NCBI RefSeq assembly: GCF_001938945.1
Contig: NZ_MKIO01000030.1
Coordinates: forward strand, 124,001 to 188,000
Length of the DNA stretch: 64,000 bases
Direction of reading: 5' to 3'
Source of the DNA: Xaviernesmea rhizosphaerae
GTDB taxonomy: Bacteria > Pseudomonadota > Alphaproteobacteria > Rhizobiales > Rhizobiaceae
Shown here: positions 39,230 through 47,922 of the stretch, piece after piece
Numbering within the stretch: position 1 is the stretch's first letter
Layout of the letters: every line of letters begins with the position of its first letter
Position numbers and translations under genes: made by a program
Notes under the pieces: model-generated
The model's database searches: none
Told to the model about the DNA's origin: nothing
What the model saw: only the letters and a program-made list of their open reading frames with translations

Positions 39230-39260
39230 GGCGGCCCGATGATGATCGGGCCGCCGTTTT
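39230..39260 (+). terminator. Hairpin between dppA and dppB
   Basis: Perfect 11-base-pair stem GGCGGCCCGAT / ATCGGGCCGCC with a GATG loop and a TTTT tail (39257-39260), 20 bases before the dppB start. Such hairpins partially terminate or protect the mRNA so that the binding protein is made in excess over the membrane complex. Confidence 0.8.
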
Positions 39261-39280
39261 GCCATCCGAAGGAACGCGAA

Positions 39281-40285
39281 ATGCTGCGCTTCATATTCGG
39301 ACGCCTGCTCGTCCTGATACCCACCTTCATCGGCGTCTCCATCATCGCCTTCGCCTTCATCCGCATGCTGCCGGGAGATCCGGTCATGCTGATGTCGGGC
39401 GAGCGCGTGATGGCGCCAGAGCGCCATGCCCAGATCATGGCCGAACTCGGTCTCGACCGTCCGATGTACATTCAATATTTCGACTATCTCGTCGGCCTGC
39501 TGCAGGGCGACTTCGGCAAGTCGATCATCTCCAAGCGCTCGGTGCTGACCGACTTCCTGACGCTGTTTCCGGCGACGGTGGAGCTGTCCTTCTGCGCCAT
39601 CGTGCTCGCGGTCGCGCTCGGCATTCCCGCCGGTGTGCTGGCCGCCGTCAAGCGCGGCACCTGGCTCGACCAGACGATCATGGGCACCGCCCTGATCGGC
39701 TATTCCATGCCGATTTTCTGGTGGGGCCTGCTGCTGATCATCTTCTTCTCCGGCTATCTCGGCTGGACCCCGGTTTCGGGCCGCATCTCGCTGATGTATT
39801 TCTTCAAGCCGGTCACCGGCTTCATGCTGATCGACAGCCTGCTCTCCGGCCAGCCGGGCGCCTTTAAGTCGGCGGTCACCTATCTGATCCTGCCGACCAT
39901 CGTTCTCGCCACCATCCCGCTCGCCGTCATCGCGCGCCAGACGCGCTCGGCCATGCTGGAGGTGCTGGGCGAGGATTATGTGCGCACCGCCCGCTCCAAG
40001 GGCCTCTCGCCGTTTCGCGTGGTCGGCCTGCATGCGCTGCGCAATGCCATGATCCCTGTTATCACCACCATCGGCCTGCAGGTCGGCGTGCTGCTCGCCG
40101 GCGCGATCCTGACCGAGAGCATCTTCTCCTGGCCGGGGATCGGCAAGTGGATGGTCGATTCCGTGTTCAAGCGGGATTATGCCGTGGTGCAGGGCGGGCT
40201 CTTGCTGATCGCCGCCGTCATCATGATCGTCAATCTCGTGGTCGACGTGCTCTACGGGCTCGTCAATCCGCGCATCCGGCGCTGA
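39281..40285 (+). CDS. dppB: Dipeptide ABC transporter permease DppB
   Basis: 334-aa inner-membrane permease with six predicted membrane segments. The N-terminus MLRFIFGRLLVLIPTFIGVS and ELGLDRPMYIQYFDYL are typical of DppB. The EAA-type loop DYVRTARSKGLSPFRVVGLHALRN is present in the second half. Start after GAAGGAA. Confidence 0.95.
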   Translation: MLRFIFGRLLVLIPTFIGVSIIAFAFIRMLPGDPVMLMSGERVMAPERHAQIMAELGLDRPMYIQYFDYLVGLLQGDFGKSIISKRSVLTDFLTLFPATVELSFCAIVLAVALGIPAGVLAAVKRGTWLDQTIMGTALIGYSMPIFWWGLLLIIFFSGYLGWTPVSGRISLMYFFKPVTGFMLIDSLLSGQPGAFKSAVTYLILPTIVLATIPLAVIARQTRSAMLEVLGEDYVRTARSKGLSPFRVVGLHALRNAMIPVITTIGLQVGVLLAGAILTESIFSWPGIGKWMVDSVFKRDYAVVQGGLLLIAAVIMIVNLVVDVLYGLVNPRIRR

Positions 40286-40296
40286 GGGAGACCGTC

Positions 40297-41190
40297 ATGG
40301 CCGTTTCCGAAACCAAGACCGCCGCGCCGCCTTCGGGCCTTGCGGAATTCTGGTTCTATTTCTCGCGCAATCGCGGCGCCGTCCTCGGGCTGGTGATCTT
40401 CCTGGTCATCCTCTGTCTGGCGATCGCCGCGCCCGTGGTCGCGCCGCATTCGCCGACCGAGCAGAACCGCGCGGTTCTCCTGCTGCCGCCGGCCTTCGCC
40501 GCGGGTGGTCAGCTCACCTATCTGCTGGGCACCGATCCCGTCGGCCGCGACATTCTCTCGCGGCTGATCTATGGCGCCCGCTTCTCGCTGTTCATCGGTC
40601 TTGTCGTCGTCAGCCTGTCGGTCGTCTCGGGCGTGCTGGTCGGGCTTATCGCCGGCTATTTCCGCGGGCGGATCGATACCGCCATCATGCGGGTGATGGA
40701 CATCGTTCTCGCCTTTCCCTCGCTGCTTCTGGCGCTGGTGCTGGTCGCCGTGCTGGGGCCGGGGCTGCTCAACGCCATGATCGCCATCTCGCTCGTCAAC
40801 CTGCCGCATTTCGTGCGGCTGACGCGCGCCTCGGTCATGACCGAGCGGACCAAGGATTACGTGATCGGCAGTCAGGTGGCCGGCGCCGGCACGATGCGGC
40901 TGATGTTCCTGACCATCCTGCCGAACTGTCTGGCGCCGCTGATCGTTCAGGCAACGCTGGCCTTCTCGGCGGCGATCCTCGATGCGGCGGCGCTTGGCTT
41001 TCTCGGCATGGGCGCCCAGCCGCCGACGCCGGAATGGGGCACCATGCTTGCCGAGGCGCGCGAATTCATCCAGCGTGCCTGGTGGGTGGTGACCTTTCCG
41101 GGTCTTGCCATCCTCATCACCGTGCTCGCCATCAATCTGATGGGCGACGGCCTGCGCGACGCGCTCGACCCGAAGCTCAAGCGGTCGTGA
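40297..41190 (+). CDS. dppC: Dipeptide ABC transporter permease DppC
   Basis: 297-aa permease, partner of DppB. It has the DppC hallmark LLGTDPVGRDILSRLIYGAR near residue 85 and the EAA-like loop DYVIGSQVAGAGTMRLMFLT. GAGGGAG ribosome binding site, 11 bases after dppB. Confidence 0.95.
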   Translation: MAVSETKTAAPPSGLAEFWFYFSRNRGAVLGLVIFLVILCLAIAAPVVAPHSPTEQNRAVLLLPPAFAAGGQLTYLLGTDPVGRDILSRLIYGARFSLFIGLVVVSLSVVSGVLVGLIAGYFRGRIDTAIMRVMDIVLAFPSLLLALVLVAVLGPGLLNAMIAISLVNLPHFVRLTRASVMTERTKDYVIGSQVAGAGTMRLMFLTILPNCLAPLIVQATLAFSAAILDAAALGFLGMGAQPPTPEWGTMLAEAREFIQRAWWVVTFPGLAILITVLAINLMGDGLRDALDPKLKRS

Positions 41191-41206
41191 GAGCGGGAGA
41201 CTGATC

Positions 41207-42220
41207 ATGCCTCTTCTCGAAATCCAGAATCTGACCGTGGAATTCCCCACAATCTCCGGCTTGTTCCGCGCCGTCGACGGCGTGTCGCTGACCTGCGACA
41301 CCGGCGAGATCCTCTCGATCGTCGGCGAGTCCGGCTCGGGCAAGTCCGTCTCCATGCTGGCGCTGATGGGGCTTCTTCCCAGCAATGCCAGGATCACCGC
41401 CGACCGCATGGCCTTCGACGGCAAGGACCTCCTGTCCCTGTCGGCCCGCCAGCGCCGCACAGTGATCGGCAAGGACATGGCGATGATCTTCCAGGAGCCG
41501 ATGTCGAGCCTCAATCCATGCTTCACGGTCGGCTACCAGCTTGGCGAGACGCTGCGGCTGCATATGGGCCTGAACCGGGCCGAGCGGCGGACGCGCTCGA
41601 TCGAGCTCCTGAAGTTCGTCGGCATTCCCGCGCCCGAGGATCGGCTCGGCAACTATCCGCACCAGATGTCGGGCGGCATGAGCCAGCGCGTGATGATCGC
41701 CATGGCGCTGGCCTGCAACCCGAAGCTCTTGATCGCCGACGAGCCGACCACGGCGCTTGACGTGACGATCCAGGCGCAGATCCTCGAGCTTCTCGTGCGG
41801 CTGCAGCGCGAGAACGGCATGGCACTGGTGCTGATCACCCATGACATGGGCGTGGTGGCCGAAACGGCCGAGCGCGTTCAGGTGCAATATGCCGGGCAGA
41901 AGGTGGAGGAACAGCCGGTATCGGGCCTGTTCCGCGATCCACACCATCCCTACACCGCTGCTCTTCTCGCCTCGCTGCCCGAGCGTGCGGTGATCGGCGA
42001 GCGGCTGCCCTCGATCCCCGGCGTCGTTCCCGGCCAGCACGACCGTCCCGAGGGCTGTCTGTTCTCGCCGCGCTGCACTTTCGCCACCGATCTCTGCCGG
42101 CGCGAGGTTCATGAACAGGGCCCCGACTTCGGCCGGGCGCTCTGCAATTACCCCTTGAGGATCGGCATTCCCATGGGACATCCCACCCTGTCGGTGGCGC
42201 TTGCAGGGGAGGATGCGTGA
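41207..42220 (+). CDS. dppD: Dipeptide ABC transporter ATP-binding protein DppD
   Basis: 337-aa ATPase with Walker A GESGSGKS, signature [15 protein letters not shown], Walker [13 protein letters not shown] and the C-terminal oligopeptide/dipeptide transporter extension with [17 protein letters not shown], a cysteine cluster binding iron-sulphur or zinc in relatives. The stop overlaps the dppF start (TGATG). Confidence 0.95.
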   Translation: MPLLEIQNLTVEFPTISGLFRAVDGVSLTCDTGEILSIVGESGSGKSVSMLALMGLLPSNARITADRMAFDGKDLLSLSARQRRTVIGKDMAMIFQEPMSSLNPCFTVGYQLGETLRLHMGLNRAERRTRSIELLKFVGIPAPEDRLGNYPHQMSGGMSQRVMIAMALACNPKLLIADEPTTALDVTIQAQILELLVRLQRENGMALVLITHDMGVVAETAERVQVQYAGQKVEEQPVSGLFRDPHHPYTAALLASLPERAVIGERLPSIPGVVPGQHDRPEGCLFSPRCTFATDLCRREVHEQGPDFGRALCNYPLRIGIPMGHPTLSVALAGEDA

Positions 42221-43257
42221 TGCGCGAGGCAGCTCTTGGAAACAGCGGCATGAACGGGGAGACATCGGACAAGGCGCTCGGCGCGCCGGTGCTCGAAGGC
42301 CGGGATCTTGCCCGCTACTATGCGATCTCGCGCGGGCCGTTCAAGCCGACGGCCACCGTCAGGGCGCTGAACGGCGTCAGTTTCTCGCTCCACTCCGGCC
42401 GCACTTTGGCCGTCGTGGGGGAATCCGGATGCGGCAAGTCCACGCTGGCCCGGCTGGTGACGATGATCGAGGACCCGACGGCCGGCGAACTGCTGATCGA
42501 CGGCAAGCCTGCCCGCGTGGGCGACCGCTCGCTGCGCAGCCTGGTGCAGATCGTCTTCCAGAACCCCTATGGCTCGCTCAATCCGCGCCAGAAGGTCGGC
42601 ACGATCCTGGACGAGCCGCTGCGCATCAACACGAAGGACGACGCGGCCACCCGCCGCGCCAAGGTCGAGGAGATGATGCAGAAGGTCGGCCTCCGGCCCG
42701 AGCATTACGACCGCTATCCGCATATGTTCTCCGGCGGGCAGCGCCAGCGCATCGCCATTGCCCGCGCGCTGATGCTGCGGCCCAAGGTTCTGGTGCTGGA
42801 CGAGCCGGTCTCCGCGCTCGACCTGTCGATCCAGGCGCAGGTGCTGAACCTCTTGATGGACCTGCAGAAGGAGATGGGGCTCGCCTATCTCTTCATCTCG
42901 CATGGCCTATCAGTGGTGCGCCACATCGCCGATGACATCATGGTGATGTATCTCGGCCGGCCGGTGGAAACGGGCACCTCCGAAGCCGTCTTCTCCGATC
43001 CGCAGCATCCCTATACCGCGGCTCTCCTTTCGGCCACCCCGGTCGCCAATCCGCAGGGACGGCGCCAGCGCATCGCGCTGCAGGGCGAGCTGCCGTCACC
43101 GCTGAAGCCGCCGTCGGGCTGTCCCTTCAATCCGCGCTGCTGGCGCGCGACCGACCAATGTCGCGAGATCATGCCGGCGCTTGCAGGCGATGCCGCGCAG
43201 CAGTTCGCCTGCTATCATCCCCTGGGTGAGAAGGCACCGTCGCCGCCATCCGCCTGA
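42220..43257 (+). CDS. dppF: Dipeptide ABC transporter ATP-binding protein DppF
   Basis: 345-aa ATPase, partner of DppD. Walker A GESGCGKST, signature FSGGQRQRIAIARAL, Walker B VLVLDEPVSALD, and the C-terminal CPFNPRCWRATDQCREI cysteine cluster. ATG 42220 overlaps the dppD stop, with GGGAGG seven bases upstream. Last gene of the operon; a degenerate repeat follows at 43302. Confidence 0.94.
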   Translation: MREAALGNSGMNGETSDKALGAPVLEGRDLARYYAISRGPFKPTATVRALNGVSFSLHSGRTLAVVGESGCGKSTLARLVTMIEDPTAGELLIDGKPARVGDRSLRSLVQIVFQNPYGSLNPRQKVGTILDEPLRINTKDDAATRRAKVEEMMQKVGLRPEHYDRYPHMFSGGQRQRIAIARALMLRPKVLVLDEPVSALDLSIQAQVLNLLMDLQKEMGLAYLFISHGLSVVRHIADDIMVMYLGRPVETGTSEAVFSDPQHPYTAALLSATPVANPQGRRQRIALQGELPSPLKPPSGCPFNPRCWRATDQCREIMPALAGDAAQQFACYHPLGEKAPSPPSA

Positions 43258-43301
43258 CCGGCGGCTGGTCGGCCCGCCGGCCTTTGTGAAAACAGAGAGA
43301 T

Positions 43302-43344
43302 AGAGCATCGGCCCGCAAGCCTGCTTCCAATGTGCGGCCCGATG
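43302..43344. repeat. Degenerate CATCGG-family palindrome after dppF
   Basis: AGAGCATCGGCCCGCAAGCC, then CCAATGTGCGGCCCGATG. Outer arms GCATCGGCC/GGCCCGATG pair imperfectly. The family's AGAGCATCGG leader is retained. Confidence 0.55.
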
Positions 43345-43537
43345 TTTGATCACCGCCAGCCTGACAGGCTTTTGACGGGCGGCATGGGCCATTGTCTTCC
43401 TGCACGCCACGAGGCGCGCGGCCTCAAGCATGTCCGGCCAAAGCGATATCGCTGCGGCATCGGGCAATGCGGTCAAATCACAGGAAGCGAGCATTCGCGA
43501 TCACCCTGTCAGAGGGGAATGCTCAAGGAGATCCAGC

Positions 43538-43837
43538 ATGTTCAAGACTGCCCTTGCCGGCGCGCTCACGCTCGCCGCCCTGTCTTCCCTTGCCCTGTCG
43601 TCCCCCGCTCTGGCCGACGATGACAATGCCGCCTGCACCAAGGAGCCGAAGGCGAAGTGGATGACCACCGAGGCGATCTCCGCCAAGGCCGTCGCCGCCG
43701 GCTACAAGGACGTCAAGAAGGTCAAGGTCGAAGGCACCTGCTACGAAGTCTATGCCAAGACCGCCAAGAACGAACGCGCCGAGGTGGTGATGAACCCGAT
43801 GACCGGCGACGTGGTGAAGGTGGAGACGAGCGAATGA
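43538..43837 (+). CDS. PepSY-domain periplasmic protein
   Basis: 99-aa secreted protein: signal peptide to about residue 27 (ALADDD after cleavage), then one PepSY domain (WMTTEAISAKAVAAGYKDVKKVKVEGTC.. and RAEVVMNPMTGDVVKV). Two cysteines could form a disulphide. CAAGGAGA ribosome binding site. Its stop overlaps the start of the cytochrome b561 gene, and a two-component pair follows, so it may be the periplasmic sensor or modulator of that system. Confidence 0.85.
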   Translation: MFKTALAGALTLAALSSLALSSPALADDDNAACTKEPKAKWMTTEAISAKAVAAGYKDVKKVKVEGTCYEVYAKTAKNERAEVVMNPMTGDVVKVETSE

Positions 43838-44409
43838 CGGCCCTGCCGTCATCACAGGACGCGCGTGGAACGGGCGGCATCACGCCGCCCGGCCGCAGCG
43901 TGCCCGTCTGGGATCTGGTCGTGCGCCTGTTTCACTGGGGTGTGGTCACGGGCTGTGCGCTCAATCTCTTCATCCTGCGGCCGGGCAAGCTGCCGCATCG
44001 CTATGTCGGCTATGGGATCGCCGCGCTTCTGGCGCTGCGTGTCGTCTGGGGCTTCATCGGCTCGCGTCATGCCCGCTTCGCCGATTTCGTGCGCGGTCCG
44101 CGTACCGTCGCGGCCTATCTGGACGAGGTCGTCAAAGGCCGCGAAAAACGCCGGCTCGGCCATAATCCGGCGGCCGCCGTCGTCATGCTGCTCCTGATGG
44201 CGCTTCTGGCCGGCACGGCGCTGACGGGCTGGATGCAGACGCTGGATGCCTTCTGGGGCGAGGACTGGGTGTCCGACCTGCATGAGACCCTTGCCAATGC
44301 GATCATGGTCGTTGCAGGATTCCACATTGCCGCCGCTCTGTTCGAGAGCCTGCGCCACCGCGAAAACCTGATCTGGTCCATGGTGACGGGACGCAAGCGG
44401 CCGCTTTAA
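43834..44409 (+). CDS. Cytochrome b561-domain membrane protein
   Basis: 191-aa integral membrane protein with four predicted membrane segments and conserved histidines for two b haems: His34 in VRLFHWG, His in RLGHNPAAAV, and His in LHETLAN and AGFHIAAAL. It belongs to the prokaryotic b561 / Ni-Fe hydrogenase cytochrome b-like group and probably moves electrons across the inner membrane. It overlaps the PepSY gene by an ATGA junction, and a 41-base gap separates it from the response regulator. Confidence 0.88.
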   Translation: MTALPSSQDARGTGGITPPGRSVPVWDLVVRLFHWGVVTGCALNLFILRPGKLPHRYVGYGIAALLALRVVWGFIGSRHARFADFVRGPRTVAAYLDEVVKGREKRRLGHNPAAAVVMLLLMALLAGTALTGWMQTLDAFWGEDWVSDLHETLANAIMVVAGFHIAAALFESLRHRENLIWSMVTGRKRPL

Positions 44410-44450
44410 ACCATGAGGACGGCCGGCCGTAATGCTGGCAGGGAGGACGC

Positions 44451-45125
44451 ATGCGGCTATTGCTTGTCGAGGACAGCGCGCGGCTGGTCGAGCTTCTGAG
44501 CGAAACCGTGCGCGAGGCCGGGTGGCGGCTGGACGCGGTCCATACCATTGCCGATGCCGAACATGCGCTGAGCCTGCGCGAGCATGATCTGGTGCTCCTC
44601 GATCTCGGCCTGCCCGACGGCAACGGGCTCGACCTGTTGCGCCGGATTCGCGAGCAGCACAAGGATCTCCCCGTCATCGTGCTGACCGCGCGCGGCACGG
44701 TGGAGGACCGGATCGAGGGGCTGGATGCCGGGGCGGACGACTATCTGGTCAAGCCCTTCCACCACCGCGAATTTCTGGCGCGCTGCCGGGCGATGCTGCG
44801 GCGCAGCCCGGTCGCGCTCCAGCCGGTTCTGGAAGCCGGCGCGCTGCGCTTCAATCCCGCAACGGCCGAACTGACCTGCCACGCCCAGGTCGTGCCCCTG
44901 CCGCCGCGCGAGCGGGCGCTGATGGAGCTTCTGATGCGCGATGCCGGCCGCGTCGTACAGAAGCGGCGGCTGGAACAGGCGCTGTCGGGTTTCGGCGAGG
45001 AGATGACGCCCAATGCCCTGGAGCTCGCCGTCTCGCGCCTGCGCAAGAAGCTCCTGCCGCTCGACACCCGCGCCAATCTGGTGACGGTGCGGGGCGTCGG
45101 CTACATGCTTCAGGCATTGGCATGA
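44451..45125 (+). CDS. OmpR-family response regulator
   Basis: 224-aa regulator with a receiver domain (VED at 6-8, Asp51 in VLLDLGLPDGNG, Lys in YLVKPF) and a C-terminal winged-helix DNA-binding domain (LPPRERALMELLMRDAGRVV, then VRGVGYML). Its stop overlaps the kinase start by four bases, so the pair is translated together. It probably controls its own operon with the PepSY and b561 genes. Confidence 0.92.
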   Translation: MRLLLVEDSARLVELLSETVREAGWRLDAVHTIADAEHALSLREHDLVLLDLGLPDGNGLDLLRRIREQHKDLPVIVLTARGTVEDRIEGLDAGADDYLVKPFHHREFLARCRAMLRRSPVALQPVLEAGALRFNPATAELTCHAQVVPLPPRERALMELLMRDAGRVVQKRRLEQALSGFGEEMTPNALELAVSRLRKKLLPLDTRANLVTVRGVGYMLQALA

Positions 45126-46525
45126 GCCAAGCTAAGGATGCGGCCTCGCACCGCGGATCGGATGGGCGAGCAGACCGACATCCGGGGCGTTCGCTGATCG
45201 GCATCGTTTCCTCGCGCATCGTCCTCTTCACCGTGCTGGCCATGCTCTTGGAACTGGGCATCGTCCTGGTGCAATACTGGACCGACAATGACGAGCTCGG
45301 CGCTTTTCTCATCAATGAGGAGACGGAAATTCTGTCCGGAGGGCTGAGCGCGCCGGGTGGCAGGCCGCGCTTCGATCTGTCGCCACAGCTTGCCGAGCGT
45401 TATCAGCTCAAACCGGCGGAGGCGGAGGGAGCGATCTATGTGCGGGTGCGCACCGGCTCCGGCCGCGTTCTCTTTTCCAGCTGTGCGGAGGCCTGCGAGC
45501 GCCATTTCCTGCCGGTCGCGATCAATCCGCCGGATTTCTGGCAACGCCAGATCGCCGCGGGCAAGCCGCTGAGCGTGGCCGGAGGGCGCACCTTCCGCGT
45601 GGGTGAGGAAGAGGTGTTCGTCGAGCTGGCCGTGCTGCGCGATCCGCATGATTTCGTCAACCGGGTGCTGGCGCATGAACTGCGTGACCATCTGATCATT
45701 CCCATGCCGCTGATGTTCGGTCTCGTGGCCATCGGCACGATCCTGTCGGTCTGGGCGGCGCTGAAGCCGGTGGTGGCCGCCGGGCGCGCGGCCGACCAGA
45801 TCGACCCGCGCGCCGATCTCAGCGCGCTGTCGACGGAAGGCATGCCGCGCGAGGTCGCCACCTTCGTCCATGCCGTGAACCGCCTTCTGGCCCGCGTGCG
45901 CGACCTGATCCAGGCGCAGAAGGTGTTCTCCACCTCGATCGCCCATGAGATCCGCACCCCTGTCAGCATCATCCGCATGGAGCTGGAGCGCATCGACGAT
46001 CCGCGCGCGCGCAAGGCCGAGCGCGATCTAGAGGCGCTGACCCATATGCTGGAACAGCTGACCGCGCTCGCCAAGCTCGACGTGGTCGATCCGAAGTCCT
46101 TCCAGACCGTCGATCTCTTCGCCCTGGCGGAGGAAAGCGTCGCCCGGCTTGCGCCCTTCGTCTTTGCCAACGGCCATTCGATCGAGCTTGTCGGGGAGGG
46201 CGCGCCGATGGTGCGCGCGGTTCCCGCACTCCTGGAAAACATGCTGCGCAATCTCGTGGAAAATGCCGTCAAGCACACGCCCGCGGGCACGAACATCACC
46301 ATCCAGGTGCTGGAGGAGGGGGCGCTGAAGGTCAGCGATGACGGGCCCGGCTTCGAGCCGCAGACGGCCGATACACTTGAAGCCGGTCGAATCAAAAGCT
46401 CGGACCAGCTGGGAATCGGTCTGCGGATCGTCGAGCGCATCGCCGCTTTGCATCAGGGCCGCCTGTCGGTGGAGAGTGCGCCGGGGCAGGGCACGCGGAT
46501 CCGGCTGGATTTGAACCCGGCCTGA
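45122..46525 (+). CDS. Sensor histidine kinase, partner of the preceding regulator
   Basis: 467-aa membrane kinase. Membrane segments at about 27-50 and 190-212 enclose a periplasmic sensor of about 140 residues with a Cys121-x3-Cys125 pair followed by His128. HisKA His275 in SIAHEIRTPVS; ATPase boxes ENMLRNLVENAVKHT (N), DDGPGF (G1) and LGIGLRIVERIA (G2). The N-terminal cytoplasmic tail is unusually polar. Cysteines next to a PepSY/b561 pair suggest sensing of metal or redox state in the envelope; this is inference. Confidence 0.92.
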   Translation: MSQAKDAASHRGSDGRADRHPGRSLIGIVSSRIVLFTVLAMLLELGIVLVQYWTDNDELGAFLINEETEILSGGLSAPGGRPRFDLSPQLAERYQLKPAEAEGAIYVRVRTGSGRVLFSSCAEACERHFLPVAINPPDFWQRQIAAGKPLSVAGGRTFRVGEEEVFVELAVLRDPHDFVNRVLAHELRDHLIIPMPLMFGLVAIGTILSVWAALKPVVAAGRAADQIDPRADLSALSTEGMPREVATFVHAVNRLLARVRDLIQAQKVFSTSIAHEIRTPVSIIRMELERIDDPRARKAERDLEALTHMLEQLTALAKLDVVDPKSFQTVDLFALAEESVARLAPFVFANGHSIELVGEGAPMVRAVPALLENMLRNLVENAVKHTPAGTNITIQVLEEGALKVSDDGPGFEPQTADTLEAGRIKSSDQLGIGLRIVERIAALHQGRLSVESAPGQGTRIRLDLNPA

Positions 46526-46702
46526 CAGATCAGGCCTGCCGATGACCATTTTCCGGCAGCTTCTGCCGTTGCTCAAGGCCGCTCTCGGGTTTTCATTGCC
46601 GTCCCCATGGTCTAAACGGGCAGGGCCGCTCGACAGGCCTGGCACGGGAGAGCCCGCACGGGCAAGGCGGCGTGAGACCGTCACCACACAAGGGATTTCA
46701 AG

Positions 46703-47047
46703 ATGGACATCAAACGCATCGACGTTGGCCCGCGCATGAGCCAGGCCGTCATCCACAACGGCACCGTCTATCTGGCCGGCCAGGTCGGCGAGCCGAGCGG
46801 CGATGTCTCGGAGCAGACGCGCCAGGTTCTCGAAAAGATCGACCGTCTCCTGGCCGAAGCCGGTACGGACAAGACCCGCATCCTCTCGGCCACGATCTGG
46901 CTGAAGGACATGGCTGATTTCGGCAAGATGAACGCCGTCTGGGACGGCTGGGTGCCGGCCGGCCACACGCCCGCCCGCGCCACCGGCGAATCCGCGCTCG
47001 CAACCCCGGATTACCTCGTTGAAATCATCGTGGTCGCCGCGCTGTAA
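46703..47047 (+). CDS. RidA family protein
   Basis: 114-aa YjgF/YER057c/UK114 (RidA) protein. RidA enzymes deaminate reactive enamine/imine intermediates made by PLP enzymes. The short MDIKRIDVGPRMSQAVIHNG start and the conserved arginine in TPARATGESAL with C-terminal VEIIVVAAL are typical of a RidA subgroup widespread in rhizobia. A ribosome binding site is not strong (GATTTCAAG). The stop codon abuts a RIME-like repeat. Confidence 0.9.
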   Translation: MDIKRIDVGPRMSQAVIHNGTVYLAGQVGEPSGDVSEQTRQVLEKIDRLLAEAGTDKTRILSATIWLKDMADFGKMNAVWDGWVPAGHTPARATGESALATPDYLVEIIVVAAL

Positions 47048-47187
47048 CAGTCTGTTCAAGCATTGCCGTTGGCCTGACGAAAATGGTGATTTCGAGAACC
47101 GGAGCGCAGCGTACTCTCGTACGTGAGCACCGGAAGCGCAGAAATTGCCATTTGCAGGCGGCCAACGGTTATGATTGGACAGACTGT
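47047..47187. repeat. RIME-like mosaic palindromic element, 141 bases
   Basis: Bounded by ACAGTCTGT (47047-47055) and its near complement ACAGACTGT (47179-47187). Inside are two further arm pairs: CCGTTGGCC / GGCCAACGG, and GAAAATGGTGATTTC with GAAATTGCCATTT. A central GTACTCTCGTACGTGAGCAC lies between GGAGCGCAGC and ACCGGAAGCGC. Multiple nested palindromes of this size resemble the Rhizobium-specific intergenic mosaic elements; the exact class is from memory. Confidence 0.7.
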
Positions 47188-47227
47188 AAGACATAATGCC
47201 GAAGCGCGATGTCTTGGGCGTTGCAAG

Positions 47228-47335
47228 TCTAGAGCATCGGACCGAAAAGTGGGAACCGGTTTTCGGAACAATCCGATGCAAAAACAAAAATCTAGAGCAT
47301 TGCACTGAGGACTGTTTTCAGTCCGATGCTCTAGA
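47228..47335. repeat. CATCGGACCGAAAA-family repeat, full-length composite
   Basis: Best-defined long copy, bounded by TCTAGAGC (47228) and GCTCTAGA (ending 47335), which are exact complements. Order: CATCGGACCGAAAAGTGGGA, ACCGGTTTTCGGAACAATCC, GATGCAAAAACAAAAATC, an internal TAGAGCATTGCACTGAGG, then CTGTTTTCAGTCCGATG. Confidence 0.85.
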
Positions 47336-47374
47336 GTCCTGCGGTCGCTGCACGCTGCCGCAGGGCTTTTCCTA

Positions 47375-47770
47375 TCAGTCACCGATGCGGGCGATGCCGG
47401 TCTCGCCATTGTCGCGGATCCATTTGACCTTCTTCGGCCCGGCATCGCTCAGCACGAAGCACATGCTATTGCCGTCATACCAGGTCTTGAACTTCTGGCA
47501 GAGCCGGTCTTCGGCGATCCACCAGCGGCCGCTGTCGGAGGGCTTTACCAGCTTGCCGATCCCCAGCGCCTGGCCATCGCCATCGACCTGGCCGTTGGTC
47601 CGGTAGTTCAGCGGAAACTCGCCGCCCATCGGCGCCGCAAGATAGATGGTCCGGCCGACGATCTTCTCCTTGATGTCCTGATTTTTGAGGCGGTTGCCTT
47701 CGGCCTGGGCCGGCAGCGCCAGCAAGGAAAGCGCAGGCAGAAGGAAAGCGGTCAGGATCTGTCGGCGCAT
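47375..47770 (-). CDS. DUF995-like secreted protein
   Basis: 131-aa protein with a signal peptide (MRRQILTAFLLPALSLLALP, cleavage near AQAEG). The mature part has GRTIYLAAPMGGEFPLNYR, SGRWWIAEDRLCQKFKTWYD, MCFVL and a closing RDNGETGIARI, the pattern of the DUF995 family common in rhizobia. Function unknown. Two cysteines in the mature part. It stands alone. Confidence 0.75.
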   Translation of the reverse strand: MRRQILTAFLLPALSLLALPAQAEGNRLKNQDIKEKIVGRTIYLAAPMGGEFPLNYRTNGQVDGDGQALGIGKLVKPSDSGRWWIAEDRLCQKFKTWYDGNSMCFVLSDAGPKKVKWIRDNGETGIARIGD

Positions 47771-47922
47771 GGGCGTGCGTCTCCTCGTGGGGAATGATCT
47801 TTCCCCATTACGCGCGTCCCGGCGTTCGGATCATCCTCCCTGTCATGGCCGCGCGCTGTCGGCGACCATGAGGGTCAGGCATGCGTCCGTGCGTCAGGTC
47901 GAAATCGGACCAGTCCGACATG

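Noticed and set aside
37592..40033. Minus-strand open frame of 813 codons opposite dppA-dppB
   Set aside because: Crosses the dppA-dppB boundary and hairpin; antisense shadow.
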